From: Thiomargarita sp.
Lineage (GTDB): Bacteria > Pseudomonadota > Gammaproteobacteria > Beggiatoales > Beggiatoaceae
Assembly (NCBI GenBank): GCA_020721005.1
Contig: DYNP01000010.1
Coordinates: 122,863 to 186,862 of the forward strand
Length of the DNA: 64,000 nt
Direction: 5' to 3'
In this document: piece by piece, positions 26,701 to 36,308 of the stretch
Layout of the letters: each line of letters starts with the position of its first letter
Position numbering within the stretch: the stretch's first letter is position 1
Translations under genes and position numbers: made by a program
The notes under the pieces: model-generated
What the model saw: the letters and a program-made list of their open reading frames with translations, nothing else
Database searches by the model: none
What the model was told of the DNA's origin: nothing

Positions 26701-27187
26701 TGCTATTACCAAGATTGATCAAGAAATTCGCACCCGTTTTCGTCACACTTTGGAACAGATCAACCAATTTTTACAACAACTGTTCCCACGTTTATTTGGA
26801 GGGGGACAAGCTCAACTCACTTTAACTCATGATGATGTGTTGACCGCTGGGGTTATGATGATGGCCCAACCTCCGGGCAAGAAAAATACTCACATTCATC
26901 TGTTGTCTGGGGGAGAAAAGGCTTTGACCGCCATGGCCTTGATATTTGCCATTTTTGAACTCAATCCAGCCCCATTTTGTGTTTTGGATGAAGTGGATGC
27001 CCCTTTAGATGACACCAATGTACAACGGTTTTGCACCTTGGTAAAAGTGATGTCAGAGCGGGTGCAATTTATTTTCATCACCCACAATAAAATTACCATG
27101 GAAATTGCAGAGCAGTTGCTTGGGGTGACCATGCAAGAGCCTGGAGTGTCTCGATTGGTCGCTGTGGACATGCAAGATTTGTTATAA
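23705..27187 (+). CDS. smc: Chromosome partition protein SMC
   Basis: This 1160-residue condensin ATPase organises and helps segregate the chromosome. The N-terminal head has Walker A GPNGCGKSN (31-39) and LRGAAMTDVIFNGS. Long Gln-rich coiled coils occupy about 170-490 and 650-1000 around a hinge near 500-640. The C-terminal head has the signature LLSGGEKALTAMAL near 1066 and Walker B FCVLDEVDAPLDD near 1091, then the His switch FIFITHNK. The length is typical. zipA follows 73 bases downstream, a gammaproteobacterial order; no scpA or scpB lies in the window. Confidence 0.98.
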   Translation: MRLNKIKLSGFKSFVDTTQLPFPSQRVGIVGPNGCGKSNIIDAIRWVMGESAAKQLRGAAMTDVIFNGSQARKPSNYALVELTFSAVKLAGYPDEIVIKRQLDRAGQSEYFLNETRCRRKDIKELFLGTGLGPRSYAIIEQGMISRFIDAKPEELRNYLEEAAAISKYKERRKESEQRMEHTRQNLARLDEIRQELQKQLDKLQRQLKQAEKYQALKHSEHLLNAQLQALRWNRFDIAVQTAQQTIAEQTVILQDTLQKLHNFEHLKHSQQAAYQFAQTTLGETQARFYDAKHQVDRLTQQITHLQQRHQEITRELTQLNQHIADTQHTLQHEQQRLPELATKITATGFTLNTHQEQVELTEQALQTAEENLETWQIEWDNFNQRQATPIQAAQVERVHLQNLEQRITHHQQRLQRLTTEEGLYGTTALTSKINQLQQIRPHEQAQFTQLATQLATQQTTLQQLKECLQVNTLRFTQTQSHHHRLTGQLSSLQVLQTAALGNSSTEIPTWLQQQGLEYSSYLVHELHIETGWERAVEIVLHQRLHSICIDDLNKIQPLLQTPPQWTLALFETEDVSSYSYSSLPLVPLLEKLQAPWPLTSLLGGVWTAQSLEQAYAARSQLTATESIITANGIWLGPHWLLMPHTLSETDSIFIREQTIKQVERELSQLDQELNTYQTELNQQHQAVAEQERQREQLQQAWYAQQQKLADIDNQLSSQQAQYAHIQAQQQRVAREKQEVLQQLNEDETALHNTREQLYATLEIVDQLAEEREELAGQRQLNQEQVARCRGEWQLALSALQSTEVNLQAAQLERDHVQQSVERLNAQLQSLRKKATGLQQDLAQQELPLEDLHAQLATAQQQQTHLETAFVQAKQTVAQLEIVLNDEEGQRQSLAEQVEQVRTQLEQLRMAAQADEIHRQTIETHLASLDLSPIALLAELPEHADETSWQAQIEAVERKLQQIGAVNLAALEEYKEQAERQQYLDTQAADLQDALNLLEHAITKIDQEIRTRFRHTLEQINQFLQQLFPRLFGGGQAQLTLTHDDVLTAGVMMMAQPPGKKNTHIHLLSGGEKALTAMALIFAIFELNPAPFCVLDEVDAPLDDTNVQRFCTLVKVMSERVQFIFITHNKITMEIAEQLLGVTMQEPGVSRLVAVDMQDLL

Positions 27188-27260
27188 TTGTGAAGAGCAG
27201 AATTGACCTGTAGACATAAAAAAATATCTTAGAGCCCTTTTGATTTAAGAGAATAAACCG

Positions 27261-28175
27261 ATGAGTTACTTACTCACTTTACTTGGAATTGTAACTGTTT
27301 TACTGATTGCCTTCCCCTTTGTGCGTCGATTTTTACGGTTGAGACGCCGCAATCGAGCGGTGCGAAAAGACTCGTCTTCCTATCTGGAGGAACCTGTGGG
27401 TCATGAATGGTCAATCAATCATGGCAAAACCGATTCCCGTTTGCTTAAGGAAGATTTGGACTCCTATCGGCAGGAAACCAGTGCTCGAAAACGCAGCACG
27501 TTGCGAAATAAAGAAGGTCGTTCTCTCAATCCTCCGGTATTGGATGAAGCGGTGGAGACTGAGGAAATAAAACCAGTCAATTCTGCTGGGACTAAGAGGA
27601 AAGGACTTGGATTGACTGAGGAACAAACCGATCAAGAGGTTGCAGTCAATGACGTTGTAGAAGAGCCTGTTTCCGAAGAACGAGCCACCCCTTCCAAGCG
27701 AGAAAAAGCGACATTCTCTCGGGAATCTGAACTGATTTTAGTTTTATATGTGGTGGCCAAGTATGAGCCAGGATTTTTGGGGGAAGATATTTTTGCAATC
27801 TTGGCAGATTTGGGATTGAGACATGGTGAAATGAAGATTTTCCACCATTATGGGGTGGGTGAGGTAAAAGTCAAAAATCCAGTGTTTAGCATTGCCAACA
27901 TGTTGGAGCCAGGCTATTTTGATCCAGAAACGATGACAGAATTTGCAAGTCCCGGTTTGGCATTGTTCATGAGACTGCCAGGTCCCTTTGGTGGCCGGGT
28001 GGCTTTTGAATTGATGTTAAACAGTGCCCAACGATTGGCAGAAGTGTTGGAAGGTCAGTTGGAAGATGAGAAACATCAATTGTTGACTCCGCCCATAATT
28101 CAGCAATTGCGGGAACGAATTGCCCATTTTGAGCAGCGAGAAACACCGTTATCTCTATTGAAACGTTTCTCTTAG
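27261..28175 (+). CDS. zipA: Cell division protein ZipA
   Basis: ZipA tethers FtsZ to the inner membrane at the division site. Residues 1-22 (MSYLLTLLGIVTVLLIAFPF) are the N-terminal anchor. A basic stretch (RRFLRLRRRNRAVRK) and a charged, variable linker to about residue 150 follow. The C-terminal FtsZ-binding domain (about 155-300) begins ELILVLYVVAKYEPGFLGED and includes HHYGVGEVKVKNPVFSIANM and PGPFGGRVAFELML. In many gammaproteobacteria ligA follows; here the next genes (queE, queD) are on the other strand. Confidence 0.93.
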   Translation: MSYLLTLLGIVTVLLIAFPFVRRFLRLRRRNRAVRKDSSSYLEEPVGHEWSINHGKTDSRLLKEDLDSYRQETSARKRSTLRNKEGRSLNPPVLDEAVETEEIKPVNSAGTKRKGLGLTEEQTDQEVAVNDVVEEPVSEERATPSKREKATFSRESELILVLYVVAKYEPGFLGEDIFAILADLGLRHGEMKIFHHYGVGEVKVKNPVFSIANMLEPGYFDPETMTEFASPGLALFMRLPGPFGGRVAFELMLNSAQRLAEVLEGQLEDEKHQLLTPPIIQQLRERIAHFEQRETPLSLLKRFS

Positions 28176-28235
28176 AGAATGAAGCAATGGCAAGTAATGA
28201 GGGTATACACACTGTGATAGGCAAAAAAGGGTAAG

Positions 28236-28907
28236 TCAAGTCCCTGGTTGATTGCCCCACAGTGTAATGTGGAGACGGGGAGAATAGCGATATTGTTCGG
28301 TTTTGCAGATTTCGGCCAGCCAATGTTGTCGTTGTGCAAGCTCTGCAGGATGTTGACCTTGAGGCATCAATATGACTTGTTCTTTGGGAATGGGGATGTC
28401 ATGCACTAACTCGTTGATTTCTTGCAAATCTGTCGGGTGATCAACTACAAATTTGACTTGGCATTGATGATGAGTTAAAAATTGATGAATGACAGTGGGA
28501 TTGAGACGTTGACGTTGATGATGGGCAGCCTTGGTTGAATCGGGAACTGAATTGGCTAATTTGGGACTCATGGAGATCAGGTGAGCCTTGAGAGGCATAA
28601 ATAGAGTTGCATTGGTCTCAAGGGTGATGTGATGGCCAGTGGCATGTAAAAGTTCGCACAGTTGAGGCAATTCCGGTTGCAGATAAGGCTCTCCCCCAGT
28701 GATGACGATAGGTTTAACTTTAAAGTGGGTCAGTTGGTGATAAATGTCTTCTATGGACAGGTCTTGAATATGGGATTGCCAATTGGCATAAGGGGTATCA
28801 CACCAGCGACAGTGAAGATTGCAATGAGCAGTCCTGAGGAAAACGGAAGGAACTCCCAACAGTTGTCCTTCTCCTTGGAGACTGTAGAATATTTCGCTGA
28901 TTTTCAT
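28236..28907 (-). CDS. queE: 7-carboxy-7-deazaguanine synthase
   Basis: QueE is a radical-SAM enzyme that converts 6-carboxy-tetrahydropterin to 7-carboxy-7-deazaguanine in queuosine synthesis. The start was set at ATG 28905-28907 (MKISEIFYSLQGEGQLLG), the conserved N-terminus; the longer frame enters queD. The cluster motif is CNLHCRWC (CxxxCxxC) at about residue 27. ITGGEPYLQPEL and LETNATL follow. The start overlaps the queD stop as ATGA, so the two are translationally coupled. The 223-residue length is normal. Confidence 0.96.
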   Translation of the reverse strand: MKISEIFYSLQGEGQLLGVPSVFLRTAHCNLHCRWCDTPYANWQSHIQDLSIEDIYHQLTHFKVKPIVITGGEPYLQPELPQLCELLHATGHHITLETNATLFMPLKAHLISMSPKLANSVPDSTKAAHHQRQRLNPTVIHQFLTHHQCQVKFVVDHPTDLQEINELVHDIPIPKEQVILMPQGQHPAELAQRQHWLAEICKTEQYRYSPRLHITLWGNQPGT

Positions 28908-29335
28908 GGTGTTATCAGGTTGGGAGCATAGTAACCAATGCCACTGCAAGTTTCCTGTATGCTGACCGAAAGTAAGCGCACTCCTGTTGGCAACAGTCCC
29001 GATTGATTGACATGTTGGTACAGGTAATGAGCCATGACTTCAGCGGTGGGTTCATGAGGAAAGATAAAGCATTTCAGTCCCTCGCTTTGAATATAAGGGA
29101 GCAGAGGGTCTTGGGCATTGGCAAGGAAAGCATGGTCCCAATTGGCATTTATCCAGGCTTTGAGGGGAGTTTTTATATCTCCAAAGTCCATGACAAAGCC
29201 GTTGTGGTTGAGATTTTCAGCAGTGAACTCGAGAACAGCTTCTCCACTGTGTCCATGAAGATTTCGACATTTTCCAAGGTGATGGATAAGACGATGAGCG
29301 TACTCATATTGGATTTTGGTGATGATTTTGTACAT
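28904..29335 (-). CDS. queD: 6-carboxy-5,6,7,8-tetrahydropterin synthase
   Basis: QueD makes 6-carboxytetrahydropterin from 7,8-dihydroneopterin triphosphate, feeding QueE. The start is ATG 29333-29335 (MYKIITKIQYEYAHRL), giving 143 residues. The first zinc-binding His in YEYAHRL and the pair in CRNLHGHSG, the catalytic Cys in the same loop, MDFGDIK, and the glutamate in SIQETCSG are all present. The upstream 39 codons cross a palindrome and are rejected. It forms a two-gene operon with queE; queC and folE are not in the window. Confidence 0.95.
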   Translation of the reverse strand: MYKIITKIQYEYAHRLIHHLGKCRNLHGHSGEAVLEFTAENLNHNGFVMDFGDIKTPLKAWINANWDHAFLANAQDPLLPYIQSEGLKCFIFPHEPTAEVMAHYLYQHVNQSGLLPTGVRLLSVSIQETCSGIGYYAPNLITP

Positions 29336-29366
29336 GTTTGGGATTTGGGGAATGTTTTGCAAATAC

Positions 29367-29387
29367 CCGTTCCCAATTTGGGAACGG
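29367..29387. promoter_or_regulatory. Perfect 21-bp palindrome upstream of queD
   Basis: CCGTTCCCAA-T-TTGGGAACGG is a perfect palindrome with 10-bp arms. It is located between the stop of a small winged-helix gene and the queD start, 32-52 bases before the latter. On the + strand a T-rich stretch follows, but no + strand gene ends here. An operator bound by a dimeric regulator (perhaps the adjacent protein) is the simplest reading; a terminator after that gene is the alternative. Confidence 0.5.
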
Positions 29388-29403
29388 TTCGGTTTTTTTA
29401 TTT

Positions 29404-29655
29404 TTATACGGGCGGGGTGTTTGCATCTGATGATAGGAAGAAGTACTTGCATTGTATGTTCCCATCACCGTCAATACAGAATACTTTCTTAAGTACTACC
29501 TCCTCTTCTAGAGTTTTTAATTGCTTCTTTACAGTAGTTCGGTTAAAGCCTGCTACCTCTGCAAAAGCGCTTAAATTTACTTCGCATAGAAGCACTTTTT
29601 TTGCGGTTTTAGTGAGTGCGTCCAAAACGCACTGTTCTGCGAATCTATCCTTCAT
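29404..29655 (-). CDS. Small putative winged-helix DNA-binding protein
   Basis: The 83-residue product from ATG 29653-29655 (MKDRFAEQCVLDALTKTAKK) has a helix-turn-helix-like stretch LSAFAEVAGFNRTTVKKQLKTL, then a beta-wing-like segment (VVLKKVFCIDGDGNIQCKYFFL). GAGG lies about 11 bases before this ATG; a longer frame to 29712 has no ribosome site. No named family is recognised. It precedes queDE on the same strand, separated by a perfect palindrome that could be its operator. It is A+T-richer than its neighbours. Confidence 0.5.
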   Translation of the reverse strand: MKDRFAEQCVLDALTKTAKKVLLCEVNLSAFAEVAGFNRTTVKKQLKTLEEEVVLKKVFCIDGDGNIQCKYFFLSSDANTPPV

Positions 29656-29800
29656 TCTTATATCCTCATAAAAAAAGTGGAAATGTTTTCTGAACGCAAT
29701 TAGAGGCAGCAAATTTTATACCAACAATTAATGATTTTTTAACTTTTATAACTTATTGATTACTATCAAATTTTTATTGTTCTTCAAATTAACGGATTGT

Positions 29801-29831
29801 TGAAAATCAGCAGATACGCTGCTGAATTTCA
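29801..29831 (-). terminator. Hairpin after gatB
   Basis: TGAAAATCAGCAG and CTGCTGAATTTCA pair over 13 bases with one mismatch around a five-base loop, beginning 15 bases beyond the gatB stop. A clear U-run is lacking in the gatB direction, so this is a weak terminator call. Confidence 0.4.
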
Positions 29832-29845
29832 GCAGTCCGTCGCAT

Positions 29846-31279
29846 TCATCCAGACAATTTTTGTTTCAGCAATTCATTGACTTGGGCAGGATTGGCTTTG
29901 CCTTGGGACAATTTCATGACTTGCCCCACAAAGAAGCCAAAGAGTTTTTCTTTGCCTGATCGGTAGTCAGCCAGTTGTTTGGGATTTTGTTGTATGACTT
30001 GGTCAATGATTTTGTCAATGGCGCCTTCGTCGGTCACTTGTTGTAAACCTTGTTTTTCTATCAGAGCATCGGGCTCTCCTTCTTGATTCCACATGGCTTC
30101 AAACAGTTGTTTGGCAATTTTGCCAGAGATGGTGTTGTCGAGAATGCGTTTGAGCAATTTGGCCAATTGTTGGGCAGTCACCTTCGATTGGGTGATGTCT
30201 AAGTGATGTTTGTTGAGCAGGGCTGAGAGGTCTCCCATAACCCAGTTGGCGCAGAGTTTGGGTTCTCCAGGTACGGTTGAGACTACTTCTTCAAAATAGT
30301 CAGCCAATTCTCGGCTTTGGGTGAGAACGTTGGCATCATAGCTGGACAGTTCATAGTCCCGCATAAAGCGGTCTCGTTTGGCATCTGGCAATTCTGGTAG
30401 GGTGGGAATGAGTTGGGTTAAAAATTGGGGGGAGATGACCAGGGGTAGCAGGTCTGGGTCTGGAAAGTAGCGATAATCATTGGCTTCTTCCTTGCTGCGC
30501 ATGGGTCGGGTTTCGTTTTTTTCAGCGTCGTAAAGACGAGTTTCTTGTTGAATTTTCTGGCCATTTTCCAAAAGGGCAATTTGGCGTTCCACTTCAAAGT
30601 TGATGGCTCGTTCTATAAAGCGGAAAGAGTTGAGGTTTTTGAGTTCGGTGCGAGTGCCCAGGGTGGTTGTTCCAAGGGGACGAATGGAGACGTTGGCGTC
30701 ACAGCGAAATGAGCCTTCTTGTAGGTTGCCGTCGCAAATGTTCAAATAACGGACTAGAGAATGGAGTTTTTTGAGGTAGGCAACGGCTTCTTTGGCTGAG
30801 CGCAAGTCCGGTTCGGAGACGATTTCTAACAGGGGAGTCCCGGCGCGGTTGAGGTCGATGCCACTGAGTCCATGGAAGTCTTCGTGTAGGGATTTGCCGG
30901 CATCTTCTTCTAAATGAGCCCGGGTGATGCCGATGGTTTTTTCTAGGGTGTCAATTTCTATTTTGAGTTGGCCGCCTTGTACAATGGGGAGTTCGTATTG
31001 GCTGATTTGGTAGCCTTTGGGCAGGTCCGGGTAAAAGTAGTTTTTGCGGGCAAATACAGAGCGAGCGGGCACGGTGGCTTGGATGGCCAGGCCAAATTGG
31101 CAGGCCATGCGGACTGCTTCTGCATTGAGAACGGGTAACACTCCAGGCAGTCCCAAGTCGATAAGGCAGGCTTGGGTGTTGGGGGGAGCACCATAGGCAG
31201 TTGAGGCGCCGGAAAAGAGTTTGCTTTTGGTGGCGAGTTGGGCGTGGACTTCGAGTCCAATGACAGTTTCCCAGTTCAT
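29846..31279 (-). CDS. gatB: Asp-tRNA(Asn)/Glu-tRNA(Gln) amidotransferase subunit B
   Basis: GatB binds the misacylated tRNA and activates its carboxyl group in the GatCAB complex. The start is ATG 31277-31279 ([20 protein letters not shown]), the conserved N-terminus, giving 477 residues. Signature stretches include [56 protein letters not shown] and the C-terminal helical tail domain. The gene is last in gatC-gatA-gatB; gatA ends 63 bases upstream. Confidence 0.97.
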   Translation of the reverse strand: MNWETVIGLEVHAQLATKSKLFSGASTAYGAPPNTQACLIDLGLPGVLPVLNAEAVRMACQFGLAIQATVPARSVFARKNYFYPDLPKGYQISQYELPIVQGGQLKIEIDTLEKTIGITRAHLEEDAGKSLHEDFHGLSGIDLNRAGTPLLEIVSEPDLRSAKEAVAYLKKLHSLVRYLNICDGNLQEGSFRCDANVSIRPLGTTTLGTRTELKNLNSFRFIERAINFEVERQIALLENGQKIQQETRLYDAEKNETRPMRSKEEANDYRYFPDPDLLPLVISPQFLTQLIPTLPELPDAKRDRFMRDYELSSYDANVLTQSRELADYFEEVVSTVPGEPKLCANWVMGDLSALLNKHHLDITQSKVTAQQLAKLLKRILDNTISGKIAKQLFEAMWNQEGEPDALIEKQGLQQVTDEGAIDKIIDQVIQQNPKQLADYRSGKEKLFGFFVGQVMKLSQGKANPAQVNELLKQKLSG

Positions 31280-31342
31280 GGGGAGGTCCTCGTGAATAGA
31301 TGTTTTCTCTGAAAAGGGAGGGATTAGGATTCCCAAGTCTTG

Positions 31343-32794
31343 TCAAAAATGGGTTGGGGTGAGTTGGTGCCAGTGGGTCCGTTGTTGGTATTGGTGGGCA
31401 ACGTTGAGGAGTTTGGGTTCTCCAAAGTAGTTGCCGATGAGTTGGAGGCCCACGGGTCGTTGTTGTATGAGTCCCACCGGGAGGCTGAGTGCAGGCAGTC
31501 CGGCCAGGTTGACAGGGATGGTATAGACGTCAGAGAGATACATTTTTACGGGGTCATTGAATTTTTCCCCCAAGTTGAAGGCAGGTGTGGGGGAGGTAGG
31601 GCCAGCAATAATATCAACTTTTTGAAAGGCTTGGGCAAAGTCGTTGCTGATGAGGCGACGAATTTGTTGGGCTTTTAAGTAGTAGGCGTCATAATATCCG
31701 GCTGATAGGGCATAGGTGCCGATCATAATGCGTCGTTTTACTTCAGCCCCAAATCCTTCGCCTCTGGAACGTTGGTAGAGGTCCATGAGGTCTTGAGGTT
31801 CTTCACAGCGGTAGCCGTAGCGGACTCCATCGTACCTCGAAAGATTGGATGAGCATTCTGCCGAGGCAATGATGTAGTAAATGGGTACCGCTAAAGGAGT
31901 GTTCGGTAGCTCAATGGAATGGAGTTCTGCGCCGGCTTGTTCTAATTCTTGAAGGGCTGTTTGAATGAGGGTGTCCACCGCTGGATCTAGTCCTTCGCCG
32001 AAATATTCTTTGGGGAGGCCGATTTTGAGTCCCTGCAGGTTGTTATTGAGTTGGGCGCTGTAGTCAACAGGTTCCCGTTCTAAGGAGGTGGAGTCACGAG
32101 GATCAAAACCGGCTATAGCGTTGAGTAACCAGGCAACTTCTTCTGCACTGTGGGCCATGGGTCCGCCTTGGTCGAGGCTGGAGGCGAAGGCGATCATGCC
32201 ATAACGGGAAACAAGTCCGTAAGTGGGTTTGAGTCCAGTGATTCCACAGAGTGCTGAGGGTTGACGAATGGAGCCGCCTGTATCAGTACCAGTGGCACCC
32301 GGGGTGAGTCTGGCACTGACGGCAGAAGCTGATCCGCCTGATGAGCCTCCAGGAACGGCTTGTAAATCCCAGGGATTTTTGACGGGTCCATAATAGCTGG
32401 TTTCATTGGAGGAGCCCATGGCAAATTCGTCCATGTTGGTTTTGCCTAATATGACCAGCCCGGCGACTTGGCATTTTTCGACAATTGTTGCATTATAAGG
32501 GGCTATGAAATTGGCCAGCATTTTGGAGGCACAGGAAGTGAGGAGGCCTTGGGTGCAAAAAATGTCCTTGTGAGCAAAGGGGATACCGGTCAATGGTCCT
32601 GCAGTTCCGTTTTTTAGATATTTATCCGCAGCTTGAGCTTGAGCCAAGGCCAATTCGTCAGTTACGGTGATAAAGGCGTTCAGTTGAGGGTTGTAACGTT
32701 CAATTCGATTGAGGTAGTGTTGAGTGAGTTCGACACTGGACAGTTGACCTTGTTGTAAGGCAGCGCTGATTTGGGGTATGGATTGCGTGTGCAT
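31343..32794 (-). CDS. gatA: Asp-tRNA(Asn)/Glu-tRNA(Gln) amidotransferase subunit A
   Basis: GatA is the glutaminase subunit that supplies ammonia to GatB. The 483-residue protein has the amidase-signature Lys-Ser-Ser arrangement: Lys in [12 protein letters not shown], the cis-Ser in [11 protein letters not shown], and the nucleophile Ser in [11 protein letters not shown]. The C-terminal [11 protein letters not shown] is conserved. It overlaps no neighbour: gatC ends five bases before its ATG, so the operon is compact. The presence of GatCAB implies indirect synthesis of Gln-tRNA or Asn-tRNA. Confidence 0.98.
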   Translation of the reverse strand: MHTQSIPQISAALQQGQLSSVELTQHYLNRIERYNPQLNAFITVTDELALAQAQAADKYLKNGTAGPLTGIPFAHKDIFCTQGLLTSCASKMLANFIAPYNATIVEKCQVAGLVILGKTNMDEFAMGSSNETSYYGPVKNPWDLQAVPGGSSGGSASAVSARLTPGATGTDTGGSIRQPSALCGITGLKPTYGLVSRYGMIAFASSLDQGGPMAHSAEEVAWLLNAIAGFDPRDSTSLEREPVDYSAQLNNNLQGLKIGLPKEYFGEGLDPAVDTLIQTALQELEQAGAELHSIELPNTPLAVPIYYIIASAECSSNLSRYDGVRYGYRCEEPQDLMDLYQRSRGEGFGAEVKRRIMIGTYALSAGYYDAYYLKAQQIRRLISNDFAQAFQKVDIIAGPTSPTPAFNLGEKFNDPVKMYLSDVYTIPVNLAGLPALSLPVGLIQQRPVGLQLIGNYFGEPKLLNVAHQYQQRTHWHQLTPTHF

Positions 32795-32799
32795 GAAGG

Positions 32800-33087
32800 T
32801 TACTCAATAACTTTAGGAACTAGGTATAATCCAGCTTCAACTTGGGGGGCTATACATTGGAATTGTTCTCGGTGGTCGGTTTCTGTGACTTCATCAGTTC
32901 TGCAACGAGCCACAGCCTCCAGTGGGTGTGCCATAGGAAGGATACCGCTGGTATCCACGCGATTCATTTGTTCGACAAAAGCGAGGATATCCGATAAATT
33001 TTCTGCATATCGAGGGATGGCTTGAGTGTCAATGGCAATGCGAGCCAGATTGGCGATTTTTATAACTTGTTCTGGTGATAGGGACAT
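32800..33087 (-). CDS. gatC: Asp-tRNA(Asn)/Glu-tRNA(Gln) amidotransferase subunit C
   Basis: GatC is the small belt-like subunit that stabilises GatA-GatB. The start was set at ATG 33085-33087 ([20 protein letters not shown]), leaving 95 residues, the usual length; the 30-codon upstream extension lacks homology. Conserved elements are the N-terminal helix, the [22 protein letters not shown] linker and the C-terminal [16 protein letters not shown]. It is the first gene of the operon, and the promoter should lie in the 520-base divergent gap to mreB. Confidence 0.95.
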   Translation of the reverse strand: MSLSPEQVIKIANLARIAIDTQAIPRYAENLSDILAFVEQMNRVDTSGILPMAHPLEAVARCRTDEVTETDHREQFQCIAPQVEAGLYLVPKVIE

Positions 33088-34660
<1,573 letters not shown>

Positions 34661-34675
34661 AACCAATTCTAACAA

Positions 34676-34709
34676 GGGGTTATCGTCCTTTGTGTTAGCG
34701 ATAATCCCC
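34676..34709 (+). terminator. Hairpin between mreB and mreC
   Basis: GGGGTTATCG (34676-34685) pairs with CGATAATCCCC (34699-34709) with one bulged base. It sits just after the mreB stop and may reduce read-through so that mreB is made in excess over mreCD. No T-run follows. Confidence 0.4.
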
Positions 34710-34788
34710 AATTCTTCCCAAGAAAATCTGCTTCTTACATAACCCAAACATCAACCATGAGACCTCAAAACTACACCTCCATACCACC

Positions 34789-35661
34789 ATGAAACCTTTG
34801 TTTACACAAGGGCCTTACCCATTCTTGAAGATAACCTTTTTCACCCTCATTTCTGTTACACTTATGGTTATTGATTACCATTGGGACTACTTAAAAAACT
34901 TACGCATGCACCTTTTAACCGTAGTTTATCCCGCTCAGTACATTGTCAACCTGCCTGTAAAAACCGGCCAATGGTTAACCATGAGTTTGAGAACTCAACA
35001 ACAGTTATTAGAAGAAAACAATCGGTTACATGAGCACAACTTGCGTCTTCAAGTCGCCTTACAAAAATTACAAGACTTGGAAGGGGAAAACGAAAGATTG
35101 CGTCACCTTTTGGGCGCCTCTATCAAAACCGGTGAGCGGGTACGAGTCGCCGAAGTACTGGCCGTAGAACTGGACCCCTTTCGACGCAAAATTATCATCA
35201 ACAAAGGTAAAAAAGATGATGTTTTTGAAGGTCAACCTCTACTCGATGCCCAAGGCGTTATTGGACAAATTGACAATGTTGGAGAAATTTCCAGCACAGC
35301 TATTCTGATCACCGACACCACCCATCAACTCCCTGTACAAGTTGTGAGAACTGGTCTACAAACCGTAGCCAAGGGCATGGGCTCCACCAATCGACTGGCC
35401 TTACTCTACCTGCCCAATACCGGCATCAACGCCAATATTAAAGTCGGAGACCTGCTCGTCACCTCTGGATTGGGCGGCAAATTCCCAGCCGGTTATCCCG
35501 TAGGCACTGTTATCGAAGTCAACCCGGACATTAGTCAACCCTATGCCCAAGTCCATGCCAATCCCAAAGCCTTACTCGAAAGAAATCGGGAAGTGCTCCT
35601 AGTTTGGAAACAAAATGAAACCAATCCCCCTCCTTCAACGGATCAATATTCACAGCCGTAG
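34789..35661 (+). CDS. mreC: Rod-shape determining protein MreC
   Basis: This 290-residue bitopic protein links MreB to the periplasmic elongation machinery. A membrane helix lies at about 13-31 (FLKITFFTLISVTLMVIDY). A short coiled coil (LEENNRLHEHNLRLQVALQKL) and the two beta-barrel MreC core follow, with IINKGKKDDVFEGQPLLDAQGVIGQ, TSGLGGKFPAGYPVGTV and the C-terminal LERNREVLLVW. Length and order are typical. Confidence 0.96.
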   Translation: MKPLFTQGPYPFLKITFFTLISVTLMVIDYHWDYLKNLRMHLLTVVYPAQYIVNLPVKTGQWLTMSLRTQQQLLEENNRLHEHNLRLQVALQKLQDLEGENERLRHLLGASIKTGERVRVAEVLAVELDPFRRKIIINKGKKDDVFEGQPLLDAQGVIGQIDNVGEISSTAILITDTTHQLPVQVVRTGLQTVAKGMGSTNRLALLYLPNTGINANIKVGDLLVTSGLGGKFPAGYPVGTVIEVNPDISQPYAQVHANPKALLERNREVLLVWKQNETNPPPSTDQYSQP

Positions 35662-35792
35662 TTGGGGAACAACACTCAAACACTCTGACTCATGAGAAGT
35701 AGGGATTCCCATGAGTCACTTATTCCCGGCAACCAATATGACCCCTCATCCCAACCCAATCTCTATCCCTTATTAACCCTAAGTCCCATCTC

Positions 35793-36281
35793 ATGAATTT
35801 AGAACAACGACCTGGTAATTGGATTATCTTACTCAGTTTTGGCTTCAGTCTCCTGCTATCCATCATGCCCTTACCCAGCTGGGCCACCCTGTGGCGACCC
35901 GATTGGATCAGCATGATTCTCATCTACTGGGCCATCTCCATTCCCCAACGCATAGGCATTGCAGCCGGTTGGGGAATTGGTATCTTGCAAGACGTCCTTA
36001 GCGACTCTCTATTGGGCCAACATGCTCTCAGTCTCAGCCTAATTGCCTACTTTGCCATCAGATTTCACCGTCGCATCAACCTATTACCTATCTGGCAACA
36101 AACCTTAGCCGTGGCCCTACTCATTGCATTTGGACAACTGCTCAACGCTTGGATTCAAGGACTGATCGGCCACCCCCAACCCGGCGCCACCATTTTTTAC
36201 CCGGCCATCAGCGGTCTCTTCTTTTGGCCCTGGCTATACCTGGTCCTAAAAGACATCTGCCAAACCTATTCCACCTTATAA
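35793..36281 (+). CDS. mreD: Rod-shape determining protein MreD
   Basis: A 162-residue polytopic inner-membrane protein with five or so hydrophobic segments. Characteristic MreD text includes WRPDWISMILIYWAISIPQRIGIAAGWGIGILQDVLSDSLLGQHALS. It works with MreC and MrdA/RodA in the elongasome. mrdA begins 27 bases downstream behind an AGGAG site. Confidence 0.95.
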   Translation: MNLEQRPGNWIILLSFGFSLLLSIMPLPSWATLWRPDWISMILIYWAISIPQRIGIAAGWGIGILQDVLSDSLLGQHALSLSLIAYFAIRFHRRINLLPIWQQTLAVALLIAFGQLLNAWIQGLIGHPQPGATIFYPAISGLFFWPWLYLVLKDICQTYSTL

Positions 36282-36308
36282 CTCCTTAATCTCTGAGGAG
36301 AAACTGCC

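Noticed and set aside
29336..29403. preQ1 riboswitch ahead of queD
   Set aside because: Only the 21-bp palindrome is visible; no compact H-type pseudoknot pattern with an A-rich tail was recognised.
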